Virus record (IMG/VR): IMGVR_UViG_3300025086_000116
Span: 1-33,209 of that record
DNA: 33,209 nt
Strand: one strand, 5' to 3'
DNA from: a virus
Part shown: positions 6,932 through 16,176 of the stretch, in pieces
Position numbering within the stretch: the stretch's first letter is position 1
Layout of the letters: each line of letters begins with the position of its first letter
Translations under genes and position numbers: made by a program
Notes under the pieces: generated by a model
Told to the model about the DNA's origin: nothing
Database searches by the model: none
The model's input: only the letters and a program-made list of their open reading frames with translations

Positions 6932-9118
6932 ATGGCAGGATATACTCGCCAATCTGTAAGCCAAATCATAAATGGCGCGGATATCACGGCTCCACCACTC
7001 AATGCTGAATTTAACCAACTTTTAGCAGCGTTTGAAGCAACAACAGGACATGGTCATACTGGTGCTACAGGAGATGCTCCACAGATACCTCTAGCGACTT
7101 CCGTATCTGGGTTTCTACAAGCCGCTAATGGTGGTAGCGGTGGTAAGAATAACTTTTCTACAAGCAATCCTACTATTACAAATGATACCACTCAGAGTTA
7201 TGCCGTAGGATCTCTCTGGATAAATACTTCTACAAAAAAAATATTTATATGCGCTTCTGCTACAGCTTCTGCAGCCGAATGGCATGAGGTAGTAGCCAAT
7301 ACTGGTACAAGTATAACCCCGACAGTAACCAACACAGTAGATATTGGTTCCTCTAGTTTAAAATATAAAGATTTACACCTTGCAGGAAATGCTAATGTTG
7401 CAGGTATTAGTACTTTAGCTCAACTAAACTCTACCACTTCAACTTTAGGCTCAGTAACCGTAGGCGGCTCTGGAAGCAACGGATCAATCAACGGTGTCGT
7501 AATAGGGTCTACAAACCCAACGGCTATATCTGGCACAACGGTTTCTGCCTCTAGCGGTTTTACTGGTGATCTTACTGGTAATGTAGCAGGTAACTTAACC
7601 GCCTCTTCTGGTACATCTACTTTTAATAACGTAGCCATTAACGGAACGCTGACAGGTAATCTTACTGGCGGTATTACTGGTAACGTCACAGCTACGACAG
7701 GATCATCTACTTTTAATGATGTGACCATCAACGGCACTCTTAACATGGATGCAGGTACGACAGGCACAATTACTAACCTGACAACGCCTACTAATACAAA
7801 TGATGCTGCGACTAAGGGCTATGTAGATACACAAGTTACTAACTTACTGGACTCTGCACCTGCTACTCTAAACACTCTCAATGAACTAGCGGCTGCACTA
7901 GGAGATGATGCAAACTTCTCCACTACGATTACAAACAGTATAGCCACAAAACTACCTCTGGCAGGTGGCACTATGACAGGTGCTATCGACATGGGTAGTC
8001 AGAAGATTACGACTACTAGTACGCCTACTAATACTGCAGACGTTACAAATAAATCTTACGTAGATACACAAAGAGATACTAGGGTAGCTAAAACAGGTGA
8101 CACCATGTCTGGTGTCCTAAACATGAACAGTAACACTGTTTCAAACTTGCCTACCCCTAGTGCTACAGGAGATGCTGCAAACAAGGCTTATGTAGACTCC
8201 GTTGCAGGTAGTGCTTCAGCGGCTGCATCTTCTGCTACTGCAAGTGCAAACAGTGCGGCTGCAGCCCTTGCCTCAGAGCAAAATGCTGCTACTAGTGCTA
8301 CTACGGCACAGTCTGCAATCACTGCATCACAGAACTTTTTAGATACATACTTTGTGTCGGCTACCGCACCCTCTGGCTCAAATTTATCCATAGGAGATTT
8401 ATGGTTCGACACAGCCTCAAATATTATGAAGGTGTATGGCTCTGGCGGTTTTCAATCTGCAGGTTCTTCGGTCAACGGTACGGCTGAAAGAAAAGACTAT
8501 GTAGTAGGTACAAGCAGCGGTTCATATACTGGTTCTACAACTGTATTCCCTGCCACATATGACCCCACTTTCTGTGACGTGTTTATGAATGGTTTGCGCT
8601 TAGACCCTGCCTCAGACTTCACTGCTACAAATGGTACTAGTGTGACCTTGGCTTCAGCGGCTGCTACTGGAGATTCTGTTGGTATCGTCAGCTATGGCAC
8701 ATTTAGTTTAGCTACACACTATACACAGACTCAATCTGACGCCCGATATGCTCAACTCACTGGAGCTACGTTTACTGGTGACATAGACATGGGATCAAAC
8801 GACATTACCACTACTGGTAAAGTGTTATATTCTAATCTTTATTCGCAATTATCTGACCTTCCTTCTGCTAGTACATACCACGGCGCTTTTGTGCATGTGC
8901 ATAATACTGGCCGTTTTTATGGGAGCCATGCAGGTCAGTGGATTCCTCTTGTCCAAGAAGATGGTTCTGGTGGTGTTAAACTTGGTGACAACTGGACAGT
9001 AACCGAAAGCGGTGGAAGCCTTTATTTCTCAACAGGCGGCACAAACAAAATGAAACTTGATGCTAGTGGCAACTTAGATGTTGTCGGCTCAGTAAACTCA
9101 AACGCAACAATCACCTAG
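6932..9118 (+). CDS. Tail fibre protein with repeated shaft motifs
   Basis: The protein has 728 residues, is rich in Thr, Ser, Gly, Asn and Ala and almost lacks Cys. An N-terminal domain (residues 1 to about 110, including GHGHTGATGDAPQI) probably attaches to the tail. Two similar 30-residue units follow (TGNLTGGITGNVTATTGSS and a sister copy). There are then shaft repeats of the form AGGTMTGAIDMG...NKSYVDTQ at about residues 285-420, and an Ala/Ser-rich coiled segment (about 425-470). The C-terminal half includes a small beta domain (ERKDYVVGTSSGSY and FMNGLRLDP) and a final shaft copy near residue 607 (TGATFTGDIDMGSNDI). Such repeats are typical of trimeric fibres. The Shine-Dalgarno is GGGAGAAGG. 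It begins the host-recognition module. Confidence 0.8.
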   Translation: MAGYTRQSVSQIINGADITAPPLNAEFNQLLAAFEATTGHGHTGATGDAPQIPLATSVSGFLQAANGGSGGKNNFSTSNPTITNDTTQSYAVGSLWINTSTKKIFICASATASAAEWHEVVANTGTSITPTVTNTVDIGSSSLKYKDLHLAGNANVAGISTLAQLNSTTSTLGSVTVGGSGSNGSINGVVIGSTNPTAISGTTVSASSGFTGDLTGNVAGNLTASSGTSTFNNVAINGTLTGNLTGGITGNVTATTGSSTFNDVTINGTLNMDAGTTGTITNLTTPTNTNDAATKGYVDTQVTNLLDSAPATLNTLNELAAALGDDANFSTTITNSIATKLPLAGGTMTGAIDMGSQKITTTSTPTNTADVTNKSYVDTQRDTRVAKTGDTMSGVLNMNSNTVSNLPTPSATGDAANKAYVDSVAGSASAAASSATASANSAAAALASEQNAATSATTAQSAITASQNFLDTYFVSATAPSGSNLSIGDLWFDTASNIMKVYGSGGFQSAGSSVNGTAERKDYVVGTSSGSYTGSTTVFPATYDPTFCDVFMNGLRLDPASDFTATNGTSVTLASAAATGDSVGIVSYGTFSLATHYTQTQSDARYAQLTGATFTGDIDMGSNDITTTGKVLYSNLYSQLSDLPSASTYHGAFVHVHNTGRFYGSHAGQWIPLVQEDGSGGVKLGDNWTVTESGGSLYFSTGGTNKMKLDASGNLDVVGSVNSNATIT

Positions 9119-9131
9119 TAAGGATACGAAG

Positions 9132-12100
9132 ATGGCGATAAAAGTTGGCGGCACAGAAGTTGTAAGCAACAGTCGTGAATTAAAAAACATTGCAACCATA
9201 GACAGTGGAACAGTCACCGCATTTAACTCTGCGCTTAATACTGACCCAACTAAAGGTACTCTTACAAAGACGTTTGTCCAAAACGAAACGGCTGAGATAA
9301 CACTAAGCTCTAATGTAACTGTAGGGCCAGTAGTTAGTGTTACAAAAGAAGTACCGCAAACAGGCGTATCAACTAAGGGTAACTGGGATGTAAATTCTAC
9401 AGCAAGTAACTACGACCTTCACAATACGGCTGCAAATGTGACGCTTACGCCTACCTCCACTGCAAACTTTGCAGCTACAAGTAATGCTGCTAATTCGTTT
9501 ACTCAATCGTCTAGTGCTTACAATTCTGAGGTTGGTGGTGCATATCCACAAGGCTTTTCTTGGGCAGGTAATGGTATGTACTATTACATTGCAAACGGCA
9601 AAGATATTTATAGATATGAACTTACAACTGCCTACGATTTAACAACTGCTAGTTTAAGTAGTAATCAGTCGTTTGATACTGCAGGAACTTTTAACCAAGA
9701 CATTGCTGATTTGTACGTTACTAATGATGGTACTAAACTTTTTACTGTTCATGGTTCTAATAGCAAATATGTTTCTAGATACACAATGAGTACAGCGCAT
9801 GATCTGGCTAACATGAGTTATTCTAATAATGTAAATTTACAAAGTCACAGCGGAAATACATTAGCAGTTCCAAACAGTGTTACGTTTAAGCCAGATGGCA
9901 CAATAATGTATATTACAGATCATAATTCTGCAATATTTTCATATTCAATAAATCCGTCTTATCCCTTTAATATGGGGTATGTCACTGGACAGACAGGTGC
10001 AGAAGGATTTGGTTCAGAAATATCAAACTCAAGTGGTGTAAGAGGTTCTGCTTTTACTTCTGATGGAACTAAAATGTATATCTTAGATGATAGTGCATCT
10101 GAAAATATAGTTGAATATAGTTTAAGCACCGCATGGGATATTACTACTAAATCTTACACTAATAATAGTTTTCACTATAAACCCTTGTTGGCTACACACT
10201 TAGATAATGTTCCAAGTTTAACTTTAATTAACGACAATGCGTTTGTTTTTCTAGATAACAATCATGCTAAAGTACGCAAGGTAACAATGGGTGCTACAAA
10301 TTCCCTAGTTCTAGGCAGTGGCTCATTCGCATCCACAGACGTAGGTAAACGCATAGTCGGCAATGGCGGTGATGTAATCCTAACAGCTACGTCAGGCACA
10401 TTCGACACAACAGGCGGCTCTGCTTTCACCGATAGCAGTACAATAGCAGCAGGTAGTTGGTCTATGTTTGGGCTGAAATCAGCAGGGGATGCCGATGGTA
10501 TTACTTTAGCAGGGGTTACTCAAACAGGTGCACTGGATATTAATGCAGCAACTTATACTTCCAAAACAAAAAATATAGCACAAGACAATGACCCAAGAGG
10601 TTTGCGATTAAATAATGACGGCACAAAAATGTTTGTTATGGGAAACCAAAACGATGAAGTATTTGAATATAGTTTATCAACAGCATACGATGTAAGTACC
10701 GCAAATTATGGTAATATTAGTTATGTTTTAAATGGCCCTACAAATTCTTTAGACGTTCTTTTTAATAACGATGGAACTAAAATGTATGTGCCAAGTTCCT
10801 CGCCATCACCTTCAAGGGTATATGAATACAATCTTACTACACCTTTTAGTTTAAGTAGCGGTGTTTCAACTGGGAATACTTTGAATATAAGTGGGCAAGG
10901 CGGTTCTACATCATGTCATGGCATAACATTTAATAATGATGGAACTAAATTTTATGCAGCCATAAGCACTAGTACTGTATATCAATATAACTTAACGACT
11001 GCTTACGATATTTCTACCGCTTCATATTCCAATAAATCTTATAATGCTAGTAATTATGTGAATGACATATCTGGTGTAAATTTCAATAGTGATGGCACTA
11101 GTATGTATTTATTTGATAATGCTGCTGATGCTTTTTATCAGTATAGCTTAACTACTGCTTACGATATTTCTACTGCATCTTATGCTAATAAAAGTTTAGC
11201 TACAAGTGCTCGAGATTCAGAATCAGAAGGGTTTTGTTTTGCTGACAATTTTACAAAATTGTATATTGTTGGGTCTAGTAATAATAGGGTTTATCAATAT
11301 GATACCGCCTTTACTGAAACATTCATACAACCCACAGCCCAATACAACGTAGCAGTAACCAACACTTCTGGTCGCATAGACAGTTCAGCATTCACAGACA
11401 TTAACGGAATGACAGCCGCACAAAGCGCAGGGACAGGCACAGTTAACTACGCAGTCAGTACTGATGGCAGAACAACTTGGTCTGTTAATAAGGGTACTGA
11501 TGGTGTCAGGCCGATTGTCAGGAATAATAGCGGTACATGGCAGTATAATAATAACGCAGGTACTTCTAACAGCAATGACTTATCTGTAGCTGCGTATAAC
11601 AATGACTCTTTTACATTTTCTAATGTAGGAGGAACTTATACAGTAGGTGCTTTTTGGTCTACCGATGGCACTAAAGTTTTTATTATGAAAGGTAATTACG
11701 TTGCAGAAGCTCGTTTAACTACAGCTTATGATTTAAGTACTGCAACTTATCAAGATAACCATGATTTAAATTCTCAAGACGCTTATCCATTTGGTTTTTG
11801 GATGAACAGTACTGGCACTAGAATGTATGTTAATGGTGGTTCTAACGACACTATTTTTCAATATAGCCTCTCAACTGGTTTTGACATAAGTGGTCTTTCG
11901 TACATAGGCAACAGTGTTAATGTCCAAGCTCAAGATACCGAAAACAGGGGTATCTGGTTTGGGCCAGAAAATGCAAGTAATGAACCAACTAAAATGTTTA
12001 TGGTAGGCGGTGCAAATAACACTGTCTATGAATACAATTTTACTAGCCCAGGAAGTTTAAGTTCAACTTCCTATAATAATGTAAGTTTTTCTGTAGCATC

Positions 12101-12716
12101 ACAGCAAGGTGATTGTAGTGGTTTAAGTTTCTCAGCCGATGGAACGAAAATGTTTATTATAGGCAGAAGCCCAGAGGGTGTGCATCAATACAATCTTACT
12201 ACAGCATGGGATATTTCAAGTGCCAGTTATGCTAACATATATTATGATACGACAGGTTTTATAACAACACCTTACAGTGGCAGTGTTAGTAGCAATGGTG
12301 AGCATTTAGTTATAGCAGATGAAAGCTCTGGGTATATTTATAATATTTCAATAGGTGGTTCATCATACGCTACTACAGCAACATGGGCTAACGGTACAGT
12401 AAACGATGAACTCTACACCCTTCAACAAGCTCTAACTGCACAGTCTCATAATCGCATGGATAAAACACAACTAGACGCCATCCCAGATGCCAACCATTTC
12501 GCTACTGGCACAAGTCTAGACCTGATGATTGCGCTTAGGTTGGATACGGCTGCGTCTACGCTGCCAACCAGTGATGGCGTTACGTTAAATTATGATGCGG
12601 CTGTACTGAATGAGGGTGCAGTATTGGGTACGGATTATGACTTCTTTCACCCTGCTGCCAATAAGGTGCAGATTAAATCGTTGGCTGCACAGAACCTTAA
12701 AGTAAGAGTTGTATAG
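9132..12716 (+). CDS. Large tail fibre/adhesin with three arrays of five beta-propeller-type repeats
   Basis: The protein has 1194 residues. The N-terminus MAIKVGGTEVVSNSRELKN is a common start of marine phage fibres. The body holds fifteen recognisable copies of a 51-58-residue unit with a core like F..DGTKMYV followed by a QYNLTTAYDISTASY-like segment. They form three groups of five, near residues 145-385, 490-725 and 840-1075. Two unrelated linkers separate the groups (one with VGKRIVGNGGDVILTATSG). Each unit looks like one four-stranded propeller blade, which suggests three five-bladed propellers. The last 120 residues (SLDLMIALRLDT, LNYDAAVLNEG) form a distinct C-terminal domain. The role is probably carbohydrate or receptor binding at the cell surface. 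Five blades per array is my count, not a structural result. Confidence 0.72.
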   Translation: MAIKVGGTEVVSNSRELKNIATIDSGTVTAFNSALNTDPTKGTLTKTFVQNETAEITLSSNVTVGPVVSVTKEVPQTGVSTKGNWDVNSTASNYDLHNTAANVTLTPTSTANFAATSNAANSFTQSSSAYNSEVGGAYPQGFSWAGNGMYYYIANGKDIYRYELTTAYDLTTASLSSNQSFDTAGTFNQDIADLYVTNDGTKLFTVHGSNSKYVSRYTMSTAHDLANMSYSNNVNLQSHSGNTLAVPNSVTFKPDGTIMYITDHNSAIFSYSINPSYPFNMGYVTGQTGAEGFGSEISNSSGVRGSAFTSDGTKMYILDDSASENIVEYSLSTAWDITTKSYTNNSFHYKPLLATHLDNVPSLTLINDNAFVFLDNNHAKVRKVTMGATNSLVLGSGSFASTDVGKRIVGNGGDVILTATSGTFDTTGGSAFTDSSTIAAGSWSMFGLKSAGDADGITLAGVTQTGALDINAATYTSKTKNIAQDNDPRGLRLNNDGTKMFVMGNQNDEVFEYSLSTAYDVSTANYGNISYVLNGPTNSLDVLFNNDGTKMYVPSSSPSPSRVYEYNLTTPFSLSSGVSTGNTLNISGQGGSTSCHGITFNNDGTKFYAAISTSTVYQYNLTTAYDISTASYSNKSYNASNYVNDISGVNFNSDGTSMYLFDNAADAFYQYSLTTAYDISTASYANKSLATSARDSESEGFCFADNFTKLYIVGSSNNRVYQYDTAFTETFIQPTAQYNVAVTNTSGRIDSSAFTDINGMTAAQSAGTGTVNYAVSTDGRTTWSVNKGTDGVRPIVRNNSGTWQYNNNAGTSNSNDLSVAAYNNDSFTFSNVGGTYTVGAFWSTDGTKVFIMKGNYVAEARLTTAYDLSTATYQDNHDLNSQDAYPFGFWMNSTGTRMYVNGGSNDTIFQYSLSTGFDISGLSYIGNSVNVQAQDTENRGIWFGPENASNEPTKMFMVGGANNTVYEYNFTSPGSLSSTSYNNVSFSVASQQGDCSGLSFSADGTKMFIIGRSPEGVHQYNLTTAWDISSASYANIYYDTTGFITTPYSGSVSSNGEHLVIADESSGYIYNISIGGSSYATTATWANGTVNDELYTLQQALTAQSHNRMDKTQLDAIPDANHFATGTSLDLMIALRLDTAASTLPTSDGVTLNYDAAVLNEGAVLGTDYDFFHPAANKVQIKSLAAQNLKVRVV
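9570..12320 (+). repeat. Degenerate blade repeats within the adhesin gene
   Basis: Repeat cores lie near 9571, 9724, 9892, 10060 and 10231; near 10612, 10768, 10936, 11092 and 11251; and near 11662, 11809, 11983, 12139 and 12292. Unit length is roughly 150-175 bases. The best-conserved DNA pair reads CTGCTTACGATATTTCTAC at about 11000 and 11156, which suggests recent duplication inside the second array. The other units have diverged. Confidence 0.75.
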
Positions 12717-12725
12717 GAGATATAA

Positions 12726-13169
12726 ATGTCTAGAGCTAGGGATTTAGCTGACTTCATTAGTACTGGTAATACACCCAGTGGCATCCTCGCAGACGGTGCG
12801 ATAGCTGTTGGCGAGATAACTGGCGTAACTGTTTCGGCAACTGAGATAAACCGTCTAACAGGGGTTTCGTCAGATGTTCAAACTCAGATAAATACTAAGG
12901 CGGCTACCTCTAGTCTCGCGGCTGTAGCAACCTCTGGGGCAGCATCTGACGTAAGCGGATTAGCCACAGTAGCAACCTCTGGTGCTTACTCAGATGTAAC
13001 TGGAACCCCAAGTCTGGGAACAGCATCAGCCCTCAACGTAGGCACTGGGGCAAACAACATTCCTCAATTGGATGGATCAGGAAAGTTACCTGCAATTGAT
13101 GGATCAAATTTAAGCGGAGTTTCGGCAGGTGTAAGTGCCGCCAAAGCTCATTACTTGGCAACGGCATAA
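12726..13169 (+). CDS. Short tail fibre / fibre-tip adaptor protein
   Basis: The protein has 147 residues. The N-terminus SRARDLADFISTGNTPSGI is a widespread opening of fibre-type proteins in marine phages. The middle (SATEINRLTGVSSDVQTQIN) is a coiled-coil trimerisation-like stretch. Two copies of a TSGA.SDV motif follow (ATSGAASDVSG and ATSGAYSDVTG), then the fibre motif DGSGKLPAIDGSNLSGV. The end is short and Ala-rich, with no catalytic domain. A TAGGAGA Shine-Dalgarno sits upstream. Because it ends without a large binding domain and the next gene starts 11 bases later, it may be an adaptor that joins the large adhesin to the following tip proteins. An ancient split of one fibre gene is the alternative. 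Confidence 0.65.
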   Translation: MSRARDLADFISTGNTPSGILADGAIAVGEITGVTVSATEINRLTGVSSDVQTQINTKAATSSLAAVATSGAASDVSGLATVATSGAYSDVTGTPSLGTASALNVGTGANNIPQLDGSGKLPAIDGSNLSGVSAGVSAAKAHYLATA

Positions 13170-13180
13170 GGAGATAACAG

Positions 13181-14761
13181 ATGGCAAGTGGAAGATTAGG
13201 TTCTGCCTTAGTCGGGGCAAGTAGAACATTAACAGTTTATGATAATACTAGCGGTTTTTCAGCGGCAATATCGTTCTTAGCTAGAATGAAAAGTACTACC
13301 TCTAATGGTACTATCTCAGTAATCCTAGATAATAGCAGTACAGCGCCTGAAGCACTGTCTCAAATTAGCACAACCAGTTTTAATAAACAGGTTTTAAAAC
13401 TTTTCTATAACTCAGTTACACCTTCATCTGTATCAAGTGTGACAGGAAAATTTGAATATAACACTTACGGACAATCAGATAGAGGCGTTCAGCTTACAGA
13501 ATTGCCAAGTGGTACTGTTACTGGTAGCAGCGGAACCTCTTCTAATGTTAATCCTTTGTGGATGACTTCTAGTTGGAGTGATTGGGGAATAGGAACGTCA
13601 CCCAGTAATAATCTTATTGGATTAACTAGAGGAGATAGTAATGGATCAGTGCGTTATTATACACAGGCTCAAATCGATAGCGCAGGAGTAGCCTACACTA
13701 AGTATCAGATAAATGGACAATCCTACTCTGCCCCATCAGGCACTTATGACAATGCAACTAGTAGCACTTATGCAGCTAAGTATGGGTCTTTTGACCCCTA
13801 TTGTAACTTACAGCCTTATTTTACATGTAACTCAAGCGCATATATGGGTATGGTATATCTCAACCCAAACGGAAACCAAGCTAGTAGTCATGCAAGGTCT
13901 AGCAACAGCTTAATGTACAATTACATAAGTAGCCAAGACCCTGGAGATAACAGTGGCGTACAAAAACATAGTATTTGGGCTTCTGGGGGTATAGCTCTTT
14001 TTGGAAATCAATATAGCCAAACAATGTATATTGTTTGCTATGGAAGAAATGTACCTACTGTCCAAGTAATGGAACAAGTAATTGAGGATAACCCAACATC
14101 ATCAGGTAATTACCCTCTACATTACAAAGTCAGTCCAGGAAATAACAAAAACTCAACCGGAAATTACACAGTAAATTTCTTTGAGTATAACCCTAATACA
14201 CAAAAGTCATATGCCTTGATGCTTTGGGATGGCTCTAGAAGAATGTTGGAATTTGATGTTGCTGCTTGGGAAGCAAAATTAGCAGCGGATGATGGTACTA
14301 CTGGAAACTCAGTACAAAGTTTAGATACTACTATATCAGCAGGTCTTATAACTGATATATCTACACAGGTTCCTTCTTTTATGTTAGCCGCACCAGTGAG
14401 ATTGGGCGGGCCAATTGTGAGAACTGCTAAAAGTAGATGGATAGTGCCTCTTAGGTCTGGCAGTACTTATAATATTTACGAAACTGCAGATTTTAAGACT
14501 TATACACTTTATGATACTACTGCAAATTATACTGAAACGCTAGATAATGAAACGATAGTTTTATCTGACGGTACAGATACAGATAAAATTACAAGTAGTT
14601 TTGATTCATTAGACCAAGCAGGTCTTATAGAGCATCAAACATCTTTTAATGATTATGAAAGAACAGGGTTAGTCATATCAAATAATGACAGGGTAATTGT
14701 TCGTAATCATGGCAGTGAAAATGTAGCATTTAATGTGATGGGCTATGAGGAGACTTCCTAA
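13181..14761 (+). CDS. Putative tail tip/receptor-binding protein, family unknown
   Basis: The protein has 526 residues, is rich in Ser, Thr, Asn, Tyr and Gly, has few charged residues, and appears largely beta-structured. I recognise no family. The N-terminus GRLGSALVGASRTLTVYDNT suggests a shared attachment domain. A Ser/Asn-rich surface segment covers about residues 115-300. The C-terminal third (about 370-525) has an Ile/Val-rich strand pattern (LAAPVRLGGPIVRTAKSRWI, RVIVRNHGSENVAFNVMGYE). A good AAGGAGA Shine-Dalgarno is present. The stop overlaps the next ATG by one base (TAATG), so the two products are made in equal amounts and may form one complex. The position inside the fibre block supports a receptor-binding role. 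Confidence 0.55.
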   Translation: MASGRLGSALVGASRTLTVYDNTSGFSAAISFLARMKSTTSNGTISVILDNSSTAPEALSQISTTSFNKQVLKLFYNSVTPSSVSSVTGKFEYNTYGQSDRGVQLTELPSGTVTGSSGTSSNVNPLWMTSSWSDWGIGTSPSNNLIGLTRGDSNGSVRYYTQAQIDSAGVAYTKYQINGQSYSAPSGTYDNATSSTYAAKYGSFDPYCNLQPYFTCNSSAYMGMVYLNPNGNQASSHARSSNSLMYNYISSQDPGDNSGVQKHSIWASGGIALFGNQYSQTMYIVCYGRNVPTVQVMEQVIEDNPTSSGNYPLHYKVSPGNNKNSTGNYTVNFFEYNPNTQKSYALMLWDGSRRMLEFDVAAWEAKLAADDGTTGNSVQSLDTTISAGLITDISTQVPSFMLAAPVRLGGPIVRTAKSRWIVPLRSGSTYNIYETADFKTYTLYDTTANYTETLDNETIVLSDGTDTDKITSSFDSLDQAGLIEHQTSFNDYERTGLVISNNDRVIVRNHGSENVAFNVMGYEETS

Positions 14762-15375
14762 TGGGTCGAATAATTAAAACAGTTTCGGCTGATGGGTCTT
14801 CTGGTTCTGGCGCAGCATCAGGGTTATCTAGTACAGATGTTACAACGCTTATTCAAAATAATGGCGAGTTTACCCTTATTAAAACTTACCCAATAACATC
14901 AAACATAAATGCATTTACAATCCCTGCTGCTGATGTGGATCAGACCCAGTATGATGTTTTTAAGTTCTTATGTAAGGGAAATAAATGGCACTCAAATGGG
15001 CAGTGGTATTTTTATGCAGGGGGGAATGGATTTTCTACTATCTCTTGGTATGGAACTGGCAGAAATACTTATAATCAAAATGAAGGGTATGTAGGAGGAC
15101 AGATAAATTCTTCAAATGCTAACTTTAATATGGAATTTACTTTTCGTTGGATCAACGGATATATTCATGCAGATGGATGGCAGGGTCAGGCACAAAAAGG
15201 TGGGTACTGGGAGCACTTTCGTAGATTTAATATGATCGGCACTACTAGCGCAGGTACTCATGCTACAAACAACGGATTAGAAATGAGAAATTTTTATCTA
15301 GGCACAGGTACAGGTTTAGGTAATCAGTGGGATGATAAAGTCTACCTTTATGGTATGAAGAGAGTGAGTTCGTAA
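14761..15375 (+). CDS. Putative tail tip protein, jelly-roll-like, family unknown
   Basis: The protein has 204 residues. A Gly/Ser-rich linker (SADGSSGSGAASG) follows the first residues, then a helical stretch at about 22-40. A compact domain rich in Trp, Tyr, Phe, Asn and Gly fills the rest (WYFYAGGNGFSTISWYGTG, FRWINGYIHADGWQGQAQ). The many exposed aromatic residues resemble carbohydrate-binding beta-sandwich folds, but I cannot name a family. It starts on the last base of the preceding stop and its own stop overlaps the chaperone ATG by one base, so three genes are translationally coupled. I infer a distal receptor-binding component. Confidence 0.55.
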   Translation: MGRIIKTVSADGSSGSGAASGLSSTDVTTLIQNNGEFTLIKTYPITSNINAFTIPAADVDQTQYDVFKFLCKGNKWHSNGQWYFYAGGNGFSTISWYGTGRNTYNQNEGYVGGQINSSNANFNMEFTFRWINGYIHADGWQGQAQKGGYWEHFRRFNMIGTTSAGTHATNNGLEMRNFYLGTGTGLGNQWDDKVYLYGMKRVSS

Positions 15376-15653
15376 TGCCGCAATATAAACAAATTGGTGC
15401 AGAAGTAATTGAGCTTACAGAAGAAGAAATTGCTGAAATGGCAGTAGCTGCTACTAAGGGTCTTACAATTGAGAATAGACATACTCGAAATCAGCTACTT
15501 GCAGACAGCGATTGGACACAAGCCAACGACAGCCCACTGAATAACGAGGCTAAAGTGCTTTGGGCTACATATAGATCCTCTTTAAGGTCACTCCCAGAGC
15601 ATGAAAACTGGCCTAGCCTAGAAGATGCAGATTGGCCTACAAAACCATCATAA
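15375..15653 (+). CDS. Phage tail assembly chaperone-like protein
   Basis: The protein has 92 residues. The C-terminal 45 residues show the pattern known from the phage tail assembly chaperone group (Phage_tail_APC type): RNQLLADSDWTQANDSPL, then a WATYRSSLRSLP segment and a final NWP...DWPTKP. An acidic N-terminal part (ELTEEEIAEMAV) precedes it. Proteins of this group are usually the last gene of a fibre operon and help fibre or tip folding. The gene overlaps its upstream neighbour by one base and is followed by promoter P2, so it closes the adhesion operon. Confidence 0.75.
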   Translation: MPQYKQIGAEVIELTEEEIAEMAVAATKGLTIENRHTRNQLLADSDWTQANDSPLNNEAKVLWATYRSSLRSLPEHENWPSLEDADWPTKPS

Positions 15654-15657
15654 CCAC

Positions 15658-15686
15658 TTGCAAACTATTGTCATAACTGTTATACT
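15658..15686 (+). promoter_or_regulatory. Sigma70-type promoter P2 upstream of the internal-protein/lysis operon
   Basis: TTGCAA (15658-15663) and TATACT (15681-15686) are separated by exactly 17 bases, with TGT directly before the -10. The transcript would start near 15693, giving a short leader of about 29 nt. A small dyad ATAAC-T-GTTAT (15673-15683) spans the spacer/-10 junction. It lies in the 68-base gap between the tail chaperone gene and the next start. The spacing and TGT match promoters P1 and P3. Confidence 0.65.
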
Positions 15687-15721
15687 CAATTAAAGATTTA
15701 TTAAACAAAATCAAGGTACTT

Positions 15722-16174
15722 ATGACAGAAACATCAGAGTTTCGGTCAGTCCTTTTAAATCCACAAGAAGTTCTAAAACTTTGGCCCCAAATATCTTCAG
15801 ATATAGAGAAAGCCTTAGAACACTCAGTAAATGAACTCAGCGTATTTGAACTATGCCAAAAGGCTTTAAGTGGACATATACATATTTGGCTGACCTTAGA
15901 CAGTAACAACAAAATAGTCTGCACAACTACAACCAGAATTTTTACATACTCAAGCCACAAATCCCTTCAAATAATTACTTGCACTGGTAATAGCAGAAAG
16001 TGGGATGAGTTTTTTCAGCAACATAAAACTGTAGAAGATTTCGCAAAACAAAACGGTTGCTCAAGTATCCAAATTTGGGGTCGCAAAGGTTGGCAGCGGC
16101 AACTCAAGAAACTGACTAGTAGTACAGGAAATAAATACAAAACTCTCTACTACGTTTATAATATGGAGATTTAA
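15722..16174 (+). CDS. Small GNAT-like protein, T7 gp13-like position
   Basis: The protein has 150 residues. The N-terminal helix region (VLKLWPQISSDIEKALEHS) is followed by beta-strands (IHIWLTLDSNNKIVCTTTTRI), a helix (WDEFFQQHKTVEDFAKQNG) and a strand ending in the motif IQIWGRKGWQRQLKKL. This layout and the final GRKGW resemble the small acetyltransferase-fold proteins encoded at the T7 gene 13 position, just before internal virion proteins. Those are needed for proper virion assembly; catalytic acetylation is not established. I cannot see a clear acetyl-CoA P-loop, so enzymatic function is doubtful. It is the first gene after promoter P2, with a moderate AAGG Shine-Dalgarno. Confidence 0.5.
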   Translation: MTETSEFRSVLLNPQEVLKLWPQISSDIEKALEHSVNELSVFELCQKALSGHIHIWLTLDSNNKIVCTTTTRIFTYSSHKSLQIITCTGNSRKWDEFFQQHKTVEDFAKQNGCSSIQIWGRKGWQRQLKKLTSSTGNKYKTLYYVYNMEI

Positions 16175-16176
16175 AA

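Noticed and set aside
7420-7767. 115-codon open frame on the minus strand inside the fibre gene
   Set aside because: It is antisense to the repeated Gly/Thr-rich shaft; the Val/Pro-rich product mirrors the repeat codons and there is no promoter or Shine-Dalgarno.
15637-15960. 107-codon minus-strand frame across promoter P2
   Set aside because: It overlaps the gp13-like gene and P2 in antisense, with no Shine-Dalgarno; the plus-strand frame is better supported.
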